Assembly: GCA_030847615.1 (NCBI GenBank)
Contig: JAUMIR010000002.1
Location: forward strand, 322,181,386-322,245,385
DNA: 64,000 bases
DNA from: Gambelia wislizenii
Taxonomy: Eukaryota; Chordata; Lepidosauria; Squamata; Crotaphytidae
Reading direction: 5' to 3'
Shown here: piece after piece, positions 54,354 through 64,000 of the stretch
Numbering within the stretch: the first letter of the stretch is position 1
How the letters are laid out: every line of letters starts with the position of its first letter
Made by a program: the position numbers and the translations under genes
Notes under the pieces: model-generated
Databases searched by the model: none
What the model saw: the letters and a program-made list of their open reading frames with translations, nothing else
Told to the model about the DNA's origin: nothing

Positions 54354-57075
54354 ACATATTTATTTGCAGCTGCAGGGACTGGAGGGAGGCAAAACTGGAC
54401 TGGAGCATGACTTATTTGTAATAGGCTTTATAGAGAAGAAGTGGTCTAGTGTGATAAATTTTTACACTGGTCATTCATCATTTTTCCCTCTCCTTTCTCC
54501 AGCATTTATGATATGTTGGATGAGTAAAGAACGAACTTTTGTTTGCTCCCAAGTTCCTTTCTATCAAGCTTCATTCAAGAGGTATAAATAGCTGGAGAGG
54601 TAACTGGAGAAGAACTTTGGGGTGGGTTTAGACAATATGGCACATATCCTATCTACCATTCCAAGAGAGAACCCTCAATTCCTCACAAGATCACAAATCC
54701 TTAATCCACATATGCCCCTCATTTCCTTAATTTTGAAAGGGAAACTGAAGAACTTCCTGATGCTCAAAAATGTATAATGTCTATAGCTATTTCCAAACAT
54801 GAGGCTAAACAAGGTCAAAATTATGCCCCTCCTGCCTGTGTAATGATATACAGAGGTGGAAGACAGAAACAGAAAAAATGTGCTTTCTTTTGAAATGGCA
54901 GCTGAAGTGGATTGTTTCACATCTTTTTATAGTGAGAGTGACCCTAAAGAACTATCACTTCTCTTGTTTCTTGAATTCTTTTGGTAGAACATTCCTCTGT
55001 AGAAGACATTCTTCTGTTTTCAAATGGAATGTGGCTAGAAATCATATTATAAACCCTGAAGACTATTATAGGTCTGAGCTGGTCACCAACCTCTCCTGAT
55101 TTCAGCATAAAAGAATCCTAGCAGAATTGTATAAAATATTTACTATTTTTAATTGATATACTGACATACCTAAGAACCTTGAGCCAGGGTTGAGTAAGAT
55201 GTAGCCCTCCAGATGTTGTCAGACTCCAGATGTTGTTAGTCTCCCATCAGGACTAGCTAGTAAAGGAATGGTGGGAGTTGTAATTCAACAGCACCTGAAT
55301 CAAAACTTAGAAAGGCTACTTTTTTGGATGATAATTCTCAGTCAGTGGAAGGGGGGTGTTGTGGGAGTTATAAACAAAAAAGTAACATTTTTGCCTCAGC
55401 AGTTCTTCACTTTCTCTTTCCATTAATAACACTGGGCTTGTTACATTTTTGGTATGGGCAAGGGAAAATCTAATTCTCAAAATGTACACATCGTATTTCT
55501 CTTCTCATATAACGGGCCCATAGCATGGACTGCAGTAAAGCATAATTGTTGTTATTGTTTGCCTTCAGCTTAAGGTGACCCTAAGACAAACCTATCATGT
55601 GGTTTTCTTGGCAAGATTTGTTCAGAGGGTATTCTGCCTTTGCCTTCGTCTGAGGCTGAGAGAGTGTGATTTGCCTAAGATCACCCAGTGGGTTGCCATG
55701 GTTGAGTGGGGATTCAGACATTGGTCTCCAGAGTCCTCATCCAACACCTAAACCACTACACCATGCTGGCTCACACAGCATAATTAGAACTACACCAAAC
55801 ACCATTTCTATATGGAAGGTAGCCAAAATTGATTGAGCACCCACACCCATTCCAAGGTACAGGTTATATCTATATAGATAACCAAGGTACCCCAGATAAG
55901 TCTCATGGTCATCTGCACCATTTTATTAAGGCGTAAGGAGATTTTATCACACATCAAGTATCCATTTGTTGTCCAGGTGCAAAAGGAACAAAGTTATTGG
56001 TTTGGGTTTAGTATTAAAACCTAGAGATGTATAACTGTTCTGATTACCTATGAAAGAGGGAAAATAGGGAACTTTAAAAAGAGAGAGAGAGAGAGAGAAT
56101 GGATAACACCACAACACTTCTTAACATATCATCAAGCCCTTCTTAGTATAGGGCGAGGATAGACAGTGTGGTGCCCTGTAGTTGTTTTGGACTACAATTC
56201 CCATTAGCCTCTACCAGCATGCCCAACACTTTCTGATTATGGGACTTAAGAGTATGAAGCATGTGGAGGGCATCAGGTGGCTTATGCCTACCCTACTATG
56301 TAAGTCTCAAAAGAATCACAAATTGCTCATTGGAAAAATAATGTGGATTCTCAGAAGGACCTCCTTTTAAACACTGTAATTGTTAAATATGTGGTTAAAG
56401 AGTTTTAGAAATATTTATCAATTATATACATGGTTCTTCATCCTCTTAAAAGCATTTAAAATGAGATGATTGTGGAGGGGATTTGTAAAAAAAGATTTGT
56501 ATATTATTTTCTGAAATGTGCTGAAAATGATATTTTCATCAGTGCTGTGGTGTGGTTTTCTTTACCTGCAAGTGGTGCTAATCTACTTTTGTACCATAAA
56601 TCGCATGCTGTATGTGCTATTGTACCTAAAATAGTTAATAAAAATAGTATTACAAATGATAAAATTATTGTGGCTGCATTGTTACAATCCTTCAACCTTT
56701 CCAAGTAAATCTTGTTCTGAAACAGAGATCATGGACTTTTTCAGAACTACGCAGTACTGACAAAGAACCGAGAACCTTCTCTGCTGCAAAGGGAGTGGGG
56801 GGTCTTTAAAACTGGGGGAGTTCCTTCATCTTTGTTGCCTGCTACCTTTCATATTTGCTTTTGCTCAATTGGATTTTCCAGGTGCATGGTTGCAATGTCA
56901 AGTGGGCAAAACAGCTGTGTGGAGGAAGCTAGAGAGGCAGAGAGCTAAGCATCTTGTCAGCGACACCTTTCCACTGTCTCCTCTTTCCCTATCTGTATAC
57001 ACCGATGAAGCACAGTGGGAGCTAGCCCTCTATTTGTAGCCAATGTTTAGTTACACCCTGATTAGTTACACAATA
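54354..57075. other. FREM1-CER1 intergenic, left part
   Basis: Contains a MITE-like unit at about 55195-55330 (CCTCCAGATGTTGTCAGACT; GGTGGGAGTTGTAATTCAAC), a SINE at 55544-55778, (AG)n at 56080-56098 and a MITE phrase near 56190. No other gene signal. Confidence 0.5.
55544..55778 (-). mobile_element. tRNA-derived MIR-core SINE
   Basis: TTGTTGTTATTGTTTGCCTT, AAGGTGACCCTAAGACAAAC, GTGATTTGCCTAAGATCACC and CACTACACCATGCTGGCTC; minus orientation, full length. Confidence 0.88.
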
Positions 57076-57289
57076 CAGTTGGCACCCACAGATTCCACCA
57101 TCCATGGCTTGAAAATATCCACCCACCCACCCCAAAAAATAATCCAAAAAGCAAACCTTGTTTTTGCTATTTTATATAAGGGACATTATTTTATTATTCC
57201 ATTGTATATAATGGGACTTGAGCGTCCACTGATTTCGGTATCCACAGGAGCTCCTGGAACCAAACCTCAGTGGATACCAAGGGCCCACT
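57076..57289. mobile_element. Tigger/pogo-like MITE, subfamily B
   Basis: Starts CAGTTGGCACCCACAGATTC after TA and ends ACCAAGGGCCCACTG before TA. The interior TATAATGGGACTTGAGCGTC is the inverse of the phrase in the 25.2 and 63.6 kb copies. Confidence 0.75.
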
Positions 57290-58019
57290 GTACTGGAAGT
57301 GCTTTCCCTCTAGTATAGTGTGTTTTCTGTGTTACTATTCTACTAAGTGCAGTGTTTGGGGACTGCAAATGTCTGTTGGTTTTAGATTAAATCTTTGCTT
57401 CTGGAAAAAAAATTCTCTCTGTGTATATGTGTGCTAGTGTGAGACAGAGTCAGAGAGACTGGAATTGCACCCTCTCCTACCTCCTGTCTGAAGTGAGGTG
57501 GAAACTCCTCATTGCAAATAGGAGACACATGTATGAAAAAGTTTCTCCTGTGCTCCCAATGTGACTCAAGCCACCCCTCCCCACCACCAGGTACTGTATT
57601 TATTAAAGGAAAATAAACCATGCAAATGCAAACCACATAGGCATCATGTTTACTTTGGCCTTAAGTTTCCTTACAAGAAAATGTGTCTAGATTTATTCCT
57701 GTTTCTTCTAGATATGGGCTATAGTCCCCCACTTCCCTTTATAACACCAGAATTTGGAAATTGTACTATTTTGTACTACAGCTCTCAGAATCCCCCCAGC
57801 CCGTATAGCTTCTCTTGCAGCTGAAGTACAGAAGAGTAATTTTTCCAAGCTCTGGTCCTGTTACCTCAATAGCTGCATTTTTTTATGGCATTAAGTTTTA
57901 ATGGTTGAGAGAAGGTGCATTATGTGCAGTCTATACTGTAATAGCGTGCATACACATACAAACACACACAAACAGGTACAGAGGAAAAGGTCTACAAATA
58001 GTGGGACTATAAAGGCCAT
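57290..58019. other. Intergenic, no recognised element
   Basis: A (CACA)-rich short tract lies near 57950-57975. Nothing else recognised. Confidence 0.45.
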
Positions 58020-58230
58020 AGACTTTATCGCACTACACTTATTATTCCACTTTAATTGCTATGGCTGCCTCCTGTGGAATTATAGGGTTTGTAGTTTAGT
58101 GAGGCCTAAGAGCTCTCTGGCTGATTTCTAAATGTCTCCCCAAACTGCAAATCCCAGGGTTCCACAGGAGGAAGCCAGAGCAGTTAAAGTGGAATAACAG
58201 CACTAGAACAGTGCAGTGTGATAATCTCCT
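58020..58230. mobile_element. Palindromic MITE, about 210 bp
   Basis: TTATTCCACTTTAATTGCTA on the left, AGCAGTTAAAGTGGAATAAC on the right; outer CGCACTACACTTATT / CAGTGCAGTGTGATAA. Close relative of the copy at 34.16 kb. Confidence 0.8.
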
Positions 58231-59899
58231 ACAGAGTATAGAAGCCATTGCAAATTTTGTGTGCCCTTTCCTGCCAGAACTCTCCAGACACTGCAACCCA
58301 CTCTTTTGTTGGCTGATAACCAGGTTTGCTTTAATGTCTGAAAGTATTTTTTCAATAAGAACAGACTGTGGATTGGCATTACAGAACACGAGTGAATGTG
58401 GATCATGTTGGGGACACTTAAAAAAGAGGGACAAATGAAAATAAGCAGAATGCCTGGGAAGAGGAAATGGTATCATGAATACACAAACTGCTGTTTACAC
58501 AGAGACTGCAAATTGGAAGAATCAAGGTAATGAGTTGTAGATTTTTCTGGCAGAGGATCATCTTGATTCAGGATCCTGTTCATTGTTCAGTTCCCAATGT
58601 TTTATTGGTGATACTACATTTTAACTTTATATCTAAAGCACATTTTTTTTATCCCTGCAGAATTCCTTTTCTCTTTCATTAAATAAAACAAAACTGTGCT
58701 CTCTATTAGATGTTTTGTCTCCAATGCTTATATCTAAAATAAGACCCAACACCCCAAAATTGTACCAATGAGTAATTTTATATGAAGTGTTTGGGAAAGT
58801 TACTTAATATTGCGTGAAACTAAAATGTAATGCCAATATTTTTGATCACTGCTGGATCCCTGTCAAATATGTCCTTTACCCATATTGGCTTTTGGTTATA
58901 TCCTGATGAATAACAACTGGTTTTGGTTAGAGAGTTTGAAGCTGTTTTATATGTATAAGAGTGAGCCTTTCCAAAGCAAGATTAACAGAGGAATAGGCTA
59001 TGTTTATCACACTTCCTAGTGGTTAATTCTTAACATGAGATTGTTGCTGAATCTGATTTTCAGAAAAAAGTGAGCTATGGTTACTCAGAAGTTTGATCTG
59101 TACATGCCTTGGTGCATATCCCTTTATTAGAGCTTTACGTGTGCTATGTCTTCGAAAACCGTTCATTGAGCCTGAAATTGGTCAAGTTAAACCTAGTGCT
59201 TTTACTATCTGGTGCTCCTAAATTATGTTCAATTTGAAAAGGGCAGTAGCTGGGAAGTGAGACTTTATCTGTACTACCATATAAAAACAGGGAATGGGCT
59301 AGGATGGAGAAATTGGCCACATTTGTTTCTAACGTTAACAGTAGTGACCTAACATATATAATGTTAACAGTAGTGACCTAACTAAAAATGCATGTTTATA
59401 TGAAATTATTAGCTGTTTTTAGCTTAATATCATAAACTCCTAATTATTCTCTGTAAAGCCGCATTTGCTCAGAATATTGAATTTATCTCAGTGTTGCATG
59501 AAGCCAAATCTCTCTAACTGAACAACTATAATCTCCCTGAAGTTTCACATCTTGCTGAGAAAGAAGATTCAAGCTTCTCTTAAACTGTACTGTACTTACA
59601 AACATGGCATCCTCTCTTTCAGTGTGTTAAACTACTGAATTCCTTTGTAATGCTGTCTTGAGAGACAAAGTGTGATTAGAGTGTTTTAGGCAAGCTAATA
59701 CACATCGAGAACTTTCCACAAATCCTAGACTACAGCACAACAATTTATCCAAATATTAAGAAACACCCTTTTGCTGGGGAAAACAGCTTTTCCCGTGGAT
59801 ACAAACTTTGAATACACATTCAAGAGTGAAAACAGGGAGCAGATAATGTTATCATAATTAGAGTCTACAGCTAATGGGTGTTAATGGCATCAATTACTG
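58231..59899. other. CER1 upstream region, transposon-poor
   Basis: No transposon recognised across about 1.7 kb, in contrast to the rest of the window, consistent with retained regulatory DNA. It includes TGTTTATCACACTTCC near 59000 (Fox-like and T-box half-site-like) and a 20-bp direct repeat at 59334-59353 and 59363-59382. Motif matches are suggestive only. Confidence 0.4.
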
Positions 59900-59973
59900 G
59901 TCCTCCTCTTTGTCTCTCTCTTTCTTTCTCTCCCCAGGTTCAGCAGCTGGAATCTAAAACCCTAGGCCTTGGT

Positions 59974-59979
59974 TATAAA
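59974..59979 (+). promoter_or_regulatory. CER1: Candidate CER1 TATA box
   Basis: TATAAA lies 121 bases before the CER1 start codon, which would place initiation near 60004 and give a 5' UTR of about 95 nt. An alternative reading is that 59935-59937 CAG, after a long pyrimidine tract, is an acceptor for a 5' non-coding exon. Confidence 0.4.
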
Positions 59980-60100
59980 TGTAGCAGCCTTTCAACCTGT
60001 TTTGAAAAAAGACTGAGGGACACCAAACTGAGGGGAAGAGGAAGAAAACATCTTGTAGCACCTCAAGGAACAACCAGCTGAAGACAAGGACTGCTGCGCC

Positions 60101-60592
60101 ATGTATTTGTTGCTGCTTCAGATGCTGTTGATTTCCTGGCTTGGAATTACAGAGGAAACTGAAGAAGTGCAAAAGAAGAGGAGGAGGAGGAGGAGAACTC
60201 CACATCTCTTGCCTCCAGATATACTAACAAAATATCTTCTGGGCTATGAAGGAACTTTGGAAGAACCCAGTTTGTTTGTGACACACTTCTTGACAGAAAT
60301 GGAGAGCAAGAAACAAGATGGACTTCAAACCTCTAAATCTATTCTACCTTACATAGGTAGTCATGCAACACCAGATTTGGGAAGCTGGGCTCCCCCAAGT
60401 CCATTCCCCCACCCACAAAATCCTCCTTCCCACCCTAAGAAGAGGAAGTCAGAATCGCTCTTCAGGAAAGATGCAAAAAAGTTTTGGGATCTTTTTATGT
60501 TGAAAACAAAGTCAAGGTCTGAAGAGGTTGTTCTTCCCATCAAGACCAATGAAATGCACCAGGACATTTGTAGTGCTCTACCTTTTTCTCAG
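60101..60592 (+). CDS. CER1: CER1 exon 1: signal peptide, pro-region, start of cystine knot
   Basis: Encodes residues 1-164. The C-terminal part, from LFRKDAKKFW to CSALPFSQ, aligns well with known CER1; the middle is Pro/Ser-rich and variable. Donor CAG|GTAAAG. The reading frame continues 60 bases into the intron to a stop at 60653, which would give a truncated 184-aa protein if the intron were retained. Confidence 0.95.
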
Positions 60593-62064
60593 GTAAAGTT
60601 AAATCTCAAAGTCAGTCAGCATTTCAGGGAGTGGTTCTATGCAGTCAGGAACTGAAGAATTGCTAATGTTTACATTGCACTTTTAATCTGCAAAATGGGT
60701 TGACCTCCCAGTAACTCCTACAATCTAGGTAACTAACTTTCCCAGTTCATAGAGGGGAAATTAGAGAAGTGACTTGCTCACAGTCTTATCAAAGATTCAT
60801 GGTAAAAGTGAAAATGATACAAGTGCAAGAAAGAGAAAGCCTGTAGCTTTTGGCCATGGTCAATTTCAACAGCACTTACATTGCTGTTGTAATGTGAGAG
60901 CCAGAATGGTGTAGTGGTTTGAGTGTTGGACTATGACTCTGGAGACCAAGGTCTGAATCCCTGCTCAGTATATAATTGACCTTGGGTGATCTTGGGCAAG
61001 TCACACTCTCTCAGCCTCAGAGGAAGACAAAGGCACTCCCTCTCTGAACAAATCTTGTCAAGAAAACTGCATGATAGGTTCAGCTTAGGGTTGACATAAG
61101 TCAGAAATGACTTGAAATGACATAACTTTTATCACCTGCAGGAATGTTCTGGGGATTACTAAGTTTTATTTAAAGCATTCAGCACTTTAGGATTGGTAAA
61201 ACTGGAAATTGTTTTTAAGAAATAAGTACAACATAAATTCAAATTGTGGAATTTTAGAGGAGAAAACTAGTAATACAGCAGATGACATAGCTGGCATATA
61301 AAGTTTAATGAGATGTATGACTTGACTAACATCAATCTGTAATTGGATGGATAGGAAGTGTACTAATGTTAATTTTTAGTTATTACTCTGTTTATACTTA
61401 TCTGTCTTGTTAGTTCACATTAATTATATACATTGATATAGAGTGATACTGAGTTAAAGTAAAATTACATATATGTACAGTATAAAAGATATAATAGATA
61501 ATAACAGATAAGAAAGGGAAATAGTGAGTGAAACCATTATGAAAAACTGTGACCTACTGAACTATTGGATATATGTTTTTCCTCTCTTTTCTTTTCTCCC
61601 CCCCAAAATATGCAATAAAACTATTCAGCATTTTAAAAATGTCTTCATACAGATAATGATTAGTAGTTCAATGTGATGAGCTAGACTAACATATAACAAA
61701 AGTAATTGTATTTTTACATTTTCTAATGAAGTGCCATGGCAAGTACTTTAATATCAGTGTTTTCTTTTAGAGCATTGTACATGAAAACTGTGAGAATCTG
61801 GTGATACAAAACAAGCTGTGCTTTGGAAAATGCAGCTCTTTCCATGTTCCCGGACTGGAAGATCGCCTTTACACCTTCTGTTCCCACTGTTTGCCTACCA
61901 AGTTTTCCATGAAACGCCTGGAGATGAATTGCACAAGGGCAGCCCCCGTAATCAAGGTGGTTATGATTGTGGAAGAATGCAAATGCGAAGTTCAGAGAAC
62001 GAAAAATCCTGAAATCAGTTTTCTACATTCAGATCTGTATGCAAACGTCTATGAACACAACTGA
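60101..62064 (+). CDS. CER1: CER1 (cerberus), complete two-exon gene
   Basis: CER1 is a secreted DAN-family antagonist that binds Nodal, BMP and, in some vertebrates, Wnt ligands during head and left-right patterning. Exons 60101..60592 (164 codons) and 61771..62064 (97 codons plus stop) join in phase 0 across CAG|GTAAAG and TTTTAG|AGC. Total 261 aa; human is about 267. A hydrophobic signal peptide covers residues 1-17, then a basic KKRRRRRR tract (25-32), a poorly conserved pro-region, the conserved AKKFW block (residues 123-127) and VLPIK, and a cystine-knot domain with nine cysteines (157, 171, 181, 185, 201, 204, 218, 234, 236). N217-C-T is an N-glycosylation sequon. The start ATG has G at -3. 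It lies downstream of FREM1 in the same orientation, as in mammals. Confidence 0.96.
60173..60196 (+). repeat. CER1: In-frame (AGG)n microsatellite in CER1 coding sequence
   Basis: AAG-AAG followed by five AGG and one AGA codon encodes KKRRRRRR just after the signal peptide. It may be length-variable. Confidence 0.9.
60593..61770 (+). other. CER1: CER1 intron
   Basis: A single 1,178-bp intron with GT-AG ends. It contains one tRNA-derived SINE at 60896-61130. The rest is AT-rich unique sequence. Position and phase match the single intron of mammalian CER1. Confidence 0.93.
60896..61130 (+). mobile_element. tRNA-derived MIR-core SINE in CER1 intron
   Basis: GAGCCAGAATGGTGTAGTGG-like head, TTGGGTGATCTTGGGCAAGT centre and AGTCAGAAATGACTTGAAAT tail; sense orientation to CER1. 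Confidence 0.88.
61771..62064 (+). CDS. CER1: CER1 exon 2: cystine-knot domain
   Basis: Encodes residues 165-261, including CENLVIQNKLCFGKC, FCSHCLPTKF, the NCT sequon, and VIKVVMIVEECKCEV. All knot cysteines expected of the DAN family are present. The last 20 residues are divergent and end EHN-stop. Confidence 0.96.
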   Translation, partial: SIVHENCENLVIQNKLCFGKCSSFHVPGLEDRLYTFCSHCLPTKFSMKRLEMNCTRAAPVIKVVMIVEECKCEVQRTKNPEISFLHSDLYANVYEHN

Positions 62065-62490
62065 GGTTTTCAAAACTACCTGAATCCTTAGCAAACTTTA
62101 TCATTGGCCAAAGCCTAGATTTCACTCAAATGCCATCCTGACACATCAATTCTCTCTTTATAAAACTTGTGAAGCAGTGTGTGTGCGTAAAAGAGAGCAA
62201 CCCCCCCCCGCTCCAGCCATCATTACAGAATTGGGTTAATATTTTTAATAGCCTGGGCTGTTTTGAGGGGACTTCACACATTATTATTTTTGGTGTATAT
62301 CTGTTTTATGTGTTAGGATTGGCTGCACTTCCTATTGAATGTACATGTTATGGTAGAGCAAAGTTTTTTGTTGTTGTTTTTAAACAAGGCTTTCTTATTT
62401 CATCAAATGTATAAACTGTCATGAAGAAATGACAATAGAGAACAGTGATTTCCTATGTAGTACTAATAAATATTATTTTTCATTAACTTC
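62065..62490 (+). other. CER1: CER1 3' UTR
   Basis: Follows the stop codon and ends about 20 bases after AATAAA at 62465-62470. The exact cleavage site is not visible. Confidence 0.6.
62465..62470 (+). promoter_or_regulatory. CER1: Polyadenylation signal AATAAA for CER1
   Basis: Canonical hexamer 401 bases after the stop, followed by a T-rich stretch. Confidence 0.7.
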
Positions 62491-62586
62491 TGAAATGAAA
62501 TCTTGATGTGTATTAGTGAGTAAAGTTGTTACCCACATAAGTTGGTGGAGTATATAAAAAACATTGGCTTCTAGTCTTTAACATGA

Positions 62587-62752
62587 TTGTTTTTGTTATG
62601 TGCCTTCAAGTCGACTCTGATTTATGACAACTCTATTTTGGGGCACGGGGCTGGCAAAATTTATTTAGAGGGGGTTTATCATTGCCTTCTTCTAAAGCTG
62701 AGAGAGTATGACTTGTCCAGGGTAACTCAGTGTGTTTTCATGGATGACCACG
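62587..62752 (-). mobile_element. tRNA-derived MIR-core SINE, 3' part
   Basis: GTTATGTGCCTTCAAGTCGA, GCTGAGAGAGTATGACTTGT; head missing or degraded. Confidence 0.75.
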
Positions 62753-62848
62753 GTTCTCTGTTTTAATACAAAGCAGGCATGACATGACCTCTGGACCATG
62801 TGCACCCACTCCCTATTTTTCTAGTTCTCAGATTATCCTGGATCTCTC

Positions 62849-63071
62849 GTTGTTGTTATGTTGTTGTTGTTGTGTGCCTTCAAGCCAATTCTGACTTATC
62901 ATCACAGGCTTTTCTTGGCAAGATTTCAGAGGAGGTTTGCCATTGCCCTCCTCTCAGGTTGAGAGAGTGTGATTTGCCCAAGGTCACTGAGGGGATTTCC
63001 ATGGTTGGGTGGGGATTCAAACCCATACAGAGTTCTAGTGCAGCACAAAAAGCACTACTGTGTTGGCTCAC
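62849..63071 (-). mobile_element. tRNA-derived MIR-core SINE
   Basis: (GTT)n, GTGTGCCTTCAAGCCAATTC, GTGATTTGCCCAAGGTCACT and a degraded head GCACTACTGTGTTGGCTC; minus orientation. Confidence 0.85.
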
Positions 63072-63183
63072 CTTTAATATGTTATTTTTACAAAACGTGA
63101 TTTTCAATATACGGGCTACAAATCACATGCAGGCTCACCATTTTTTTCTCTTTTTTGTCTCCTGGGCTTGCGTAATCTCATAT

Positions 63184-63442
63184 AGTAGGACCCCCATATC
63201 CACTGATTACTTATCCACTGATTCAATTATCCTTCACAAAACAGCACACATACCATAGAGTCTTCCTAGAAAATGCCTAGAGAGGCATCCTTTCTAGACA
63301 TTTTCTAGGTACTCCAAGGCAACTCTACGGTATTTTAAACTGGAAGTCCCATTATTTTCAATGGCATTTGCTGTTATCCATGGTTTTCGGTATCCACAGG
63401 GCCCCTTGAACCAATTCCCTCACAGATTTGGGGGTCCCACTG
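63184..63442 (+). mobile_element. Tigger/pogo-like MITE, subfamily A, near complete
   Basis: AGTAGGACCCCCATATCCAC at left and GGGGGTCCCACTGTA at right are inverted ends. Internal CCATAGAGTCTTCCTAGAAA and GGAAGTCCCATTATTTTCAA. Best subfamily A copy in the window. Confidence 0.8.
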
Positions 63443-63568
63443 TACTACTGAGGCTCTCTTTTCATCATTGTGTTTCTAAACTGCTTCTGATTGTCTCGGT
63501 GAAGAGGAAATGAAGATGTCGCAAACAATTCTTTATGAAACAAAAACAGCTCAACAGAGCTAAAAGTA

Positions 63569-63795
63569 TAGTGGGCCCTTGGTATCTGCTGTGGTTTGGT
63601 TCCAGGACCAGACACGGATACCAAAATCTTTGAATGCTCAAGTCCCATTATATACAGTGGCATAGTAAAATGGTGTTATTTATATAAAATGGCAAAATCA
63701 AAGTTTGATTTTTGGAAGTTATTTTTTGGAAATGTTTTCAAGCCATGGATGGTTTAATCGTGGATGCAGAATCCGTGGATACTGAGAGCTGGCTG
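63569..63795 (+). mobile_element. Tigger/pogo-like MITE, subfamily B, near complete
   Basis: Left end TAGTGGGCCCTTGGTATCTG and right end GTGGATACTGAGAGCTGGCT are imperfect inverses flanked by TA. The interior matches 25.2 and 57.1 kb. Confidence 0.8.
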
Positions 63796-64000
63796 TATCT
63801 TCAACTGCTGACTGTGCAACTCTGATCCCAGCAAGTTGAATGGGATCAGTCATTTCACAGCATTGCTGTACTTCAGTTTTGGATCTCAGGTCCAAACTAT
63901 GTGTGGCGTTAAACAAGAACTTTCTTTGTATTATAGCTCCCAGAATGCCCCAGCCTGCTTGACCATTCTGGCAGCTGTACCATGCAAGTAATTTAACAGC

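Noticed and set aside
59878..60081. Upstream 67-aa open frame before CER1
   Set aside because: It is in a different frame, has no signal peptide or family match, and crosses the candidate promoter.
60593..60655. Extension of CER1 exon 1 to the stop at 60653
   Set aside because: This would need intron retention and lose the cystine knot; the CAG|GTAAAG donor and matching exon 2 are clear.
1..64000. Novel multi-gene system, CRISPR array, operon, viral or toxin locus
   Set aside because: Only two known, syntenic vertebrate genes and transposable elements are visible. The regular repeats are microsatellites or MITEs, not spacer arrays.

Overview
The window is vertebrate nuclear DNA: widely spaced short coding blocks bounded by AG/GT splice signals, dense LINE/SINE/DNA-transposon debris, and many microsatellites. 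The repeat mix (Sauria-type SINE, MIR-core tRNA SINEs with an (AAC)n tail, RTE/BovB-like LINE, CR1 with intact reverse-transcriptase C-terminal frames, L1, hAT-like and Tigger/pogo-like non-autonomous elements) points to a squamate reptile, most likely a lizard. Species cannot be read from the sequence.

Two protein genes are present, both on the plus strand. From the left edge to about 54.35 kb lies the 3' part of FREM1 (FRAS1-related extracellular matrix 1). I resolve 14 coding exons that join in one continuous frame of 780 codons including the stop. They encode the last three CSPG/NG2-type repeats, one Calx-beta domain, a poorly conserved linker and a C-terminal C-type lectin domain. The 5' exons lie outside the window. 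After about 5.8 kb of intergenic DNA comes a complete two-exon CER1 (cerberus, DAN-family secreted antagonist of Nodal/BMP/Wnt), 60101..62064, 261 aa, with signal peptide and nine-cysteine cystine knot. FREM1 and CER1 are also tandem neighbours in mammals, so this is conserved synteny and not a novel gene cluster.

Region by region: 0.4-14.4 kb holds the CSPG exons, with BovB-like, tRNA-SINE and L1 insertions in the introns. 14.4-26.0 kb is one large intron containing BovB fragments, a Tc1-like insertion, a 5S-rRNA-derived SINE and foldback elements. 26.0-33.4 kb holds the Calx-beta exons. 33.4-48.5 kb holds linker exons among nested CR1, Sauria SINE and DNA transposons. 48.5-54.3 kb holds the three lectin-domain exons. 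54.4-60.1 kb is intergenic and should carry CER1 regulatory DNA. 60.1-62.5 kb is CER1, and 62.5-64 kb is SINE and Tigger-like debris.

FREM1 acts in the epithelial basement membrane with FRAS1 and FREM2; CER1 acts in early embryonic signalling. Nothing in the sequence suggests they work together beyond adjacency. I found no CRISPR array, operon, virus or toxin gene. The most unusual features are a GC-AG intron in FREM1, a shared 3' tail on three retroposon families, several large foldback elements, a layered record of nested insertions, and a microsatellite-encoded arginine tract in CER1.
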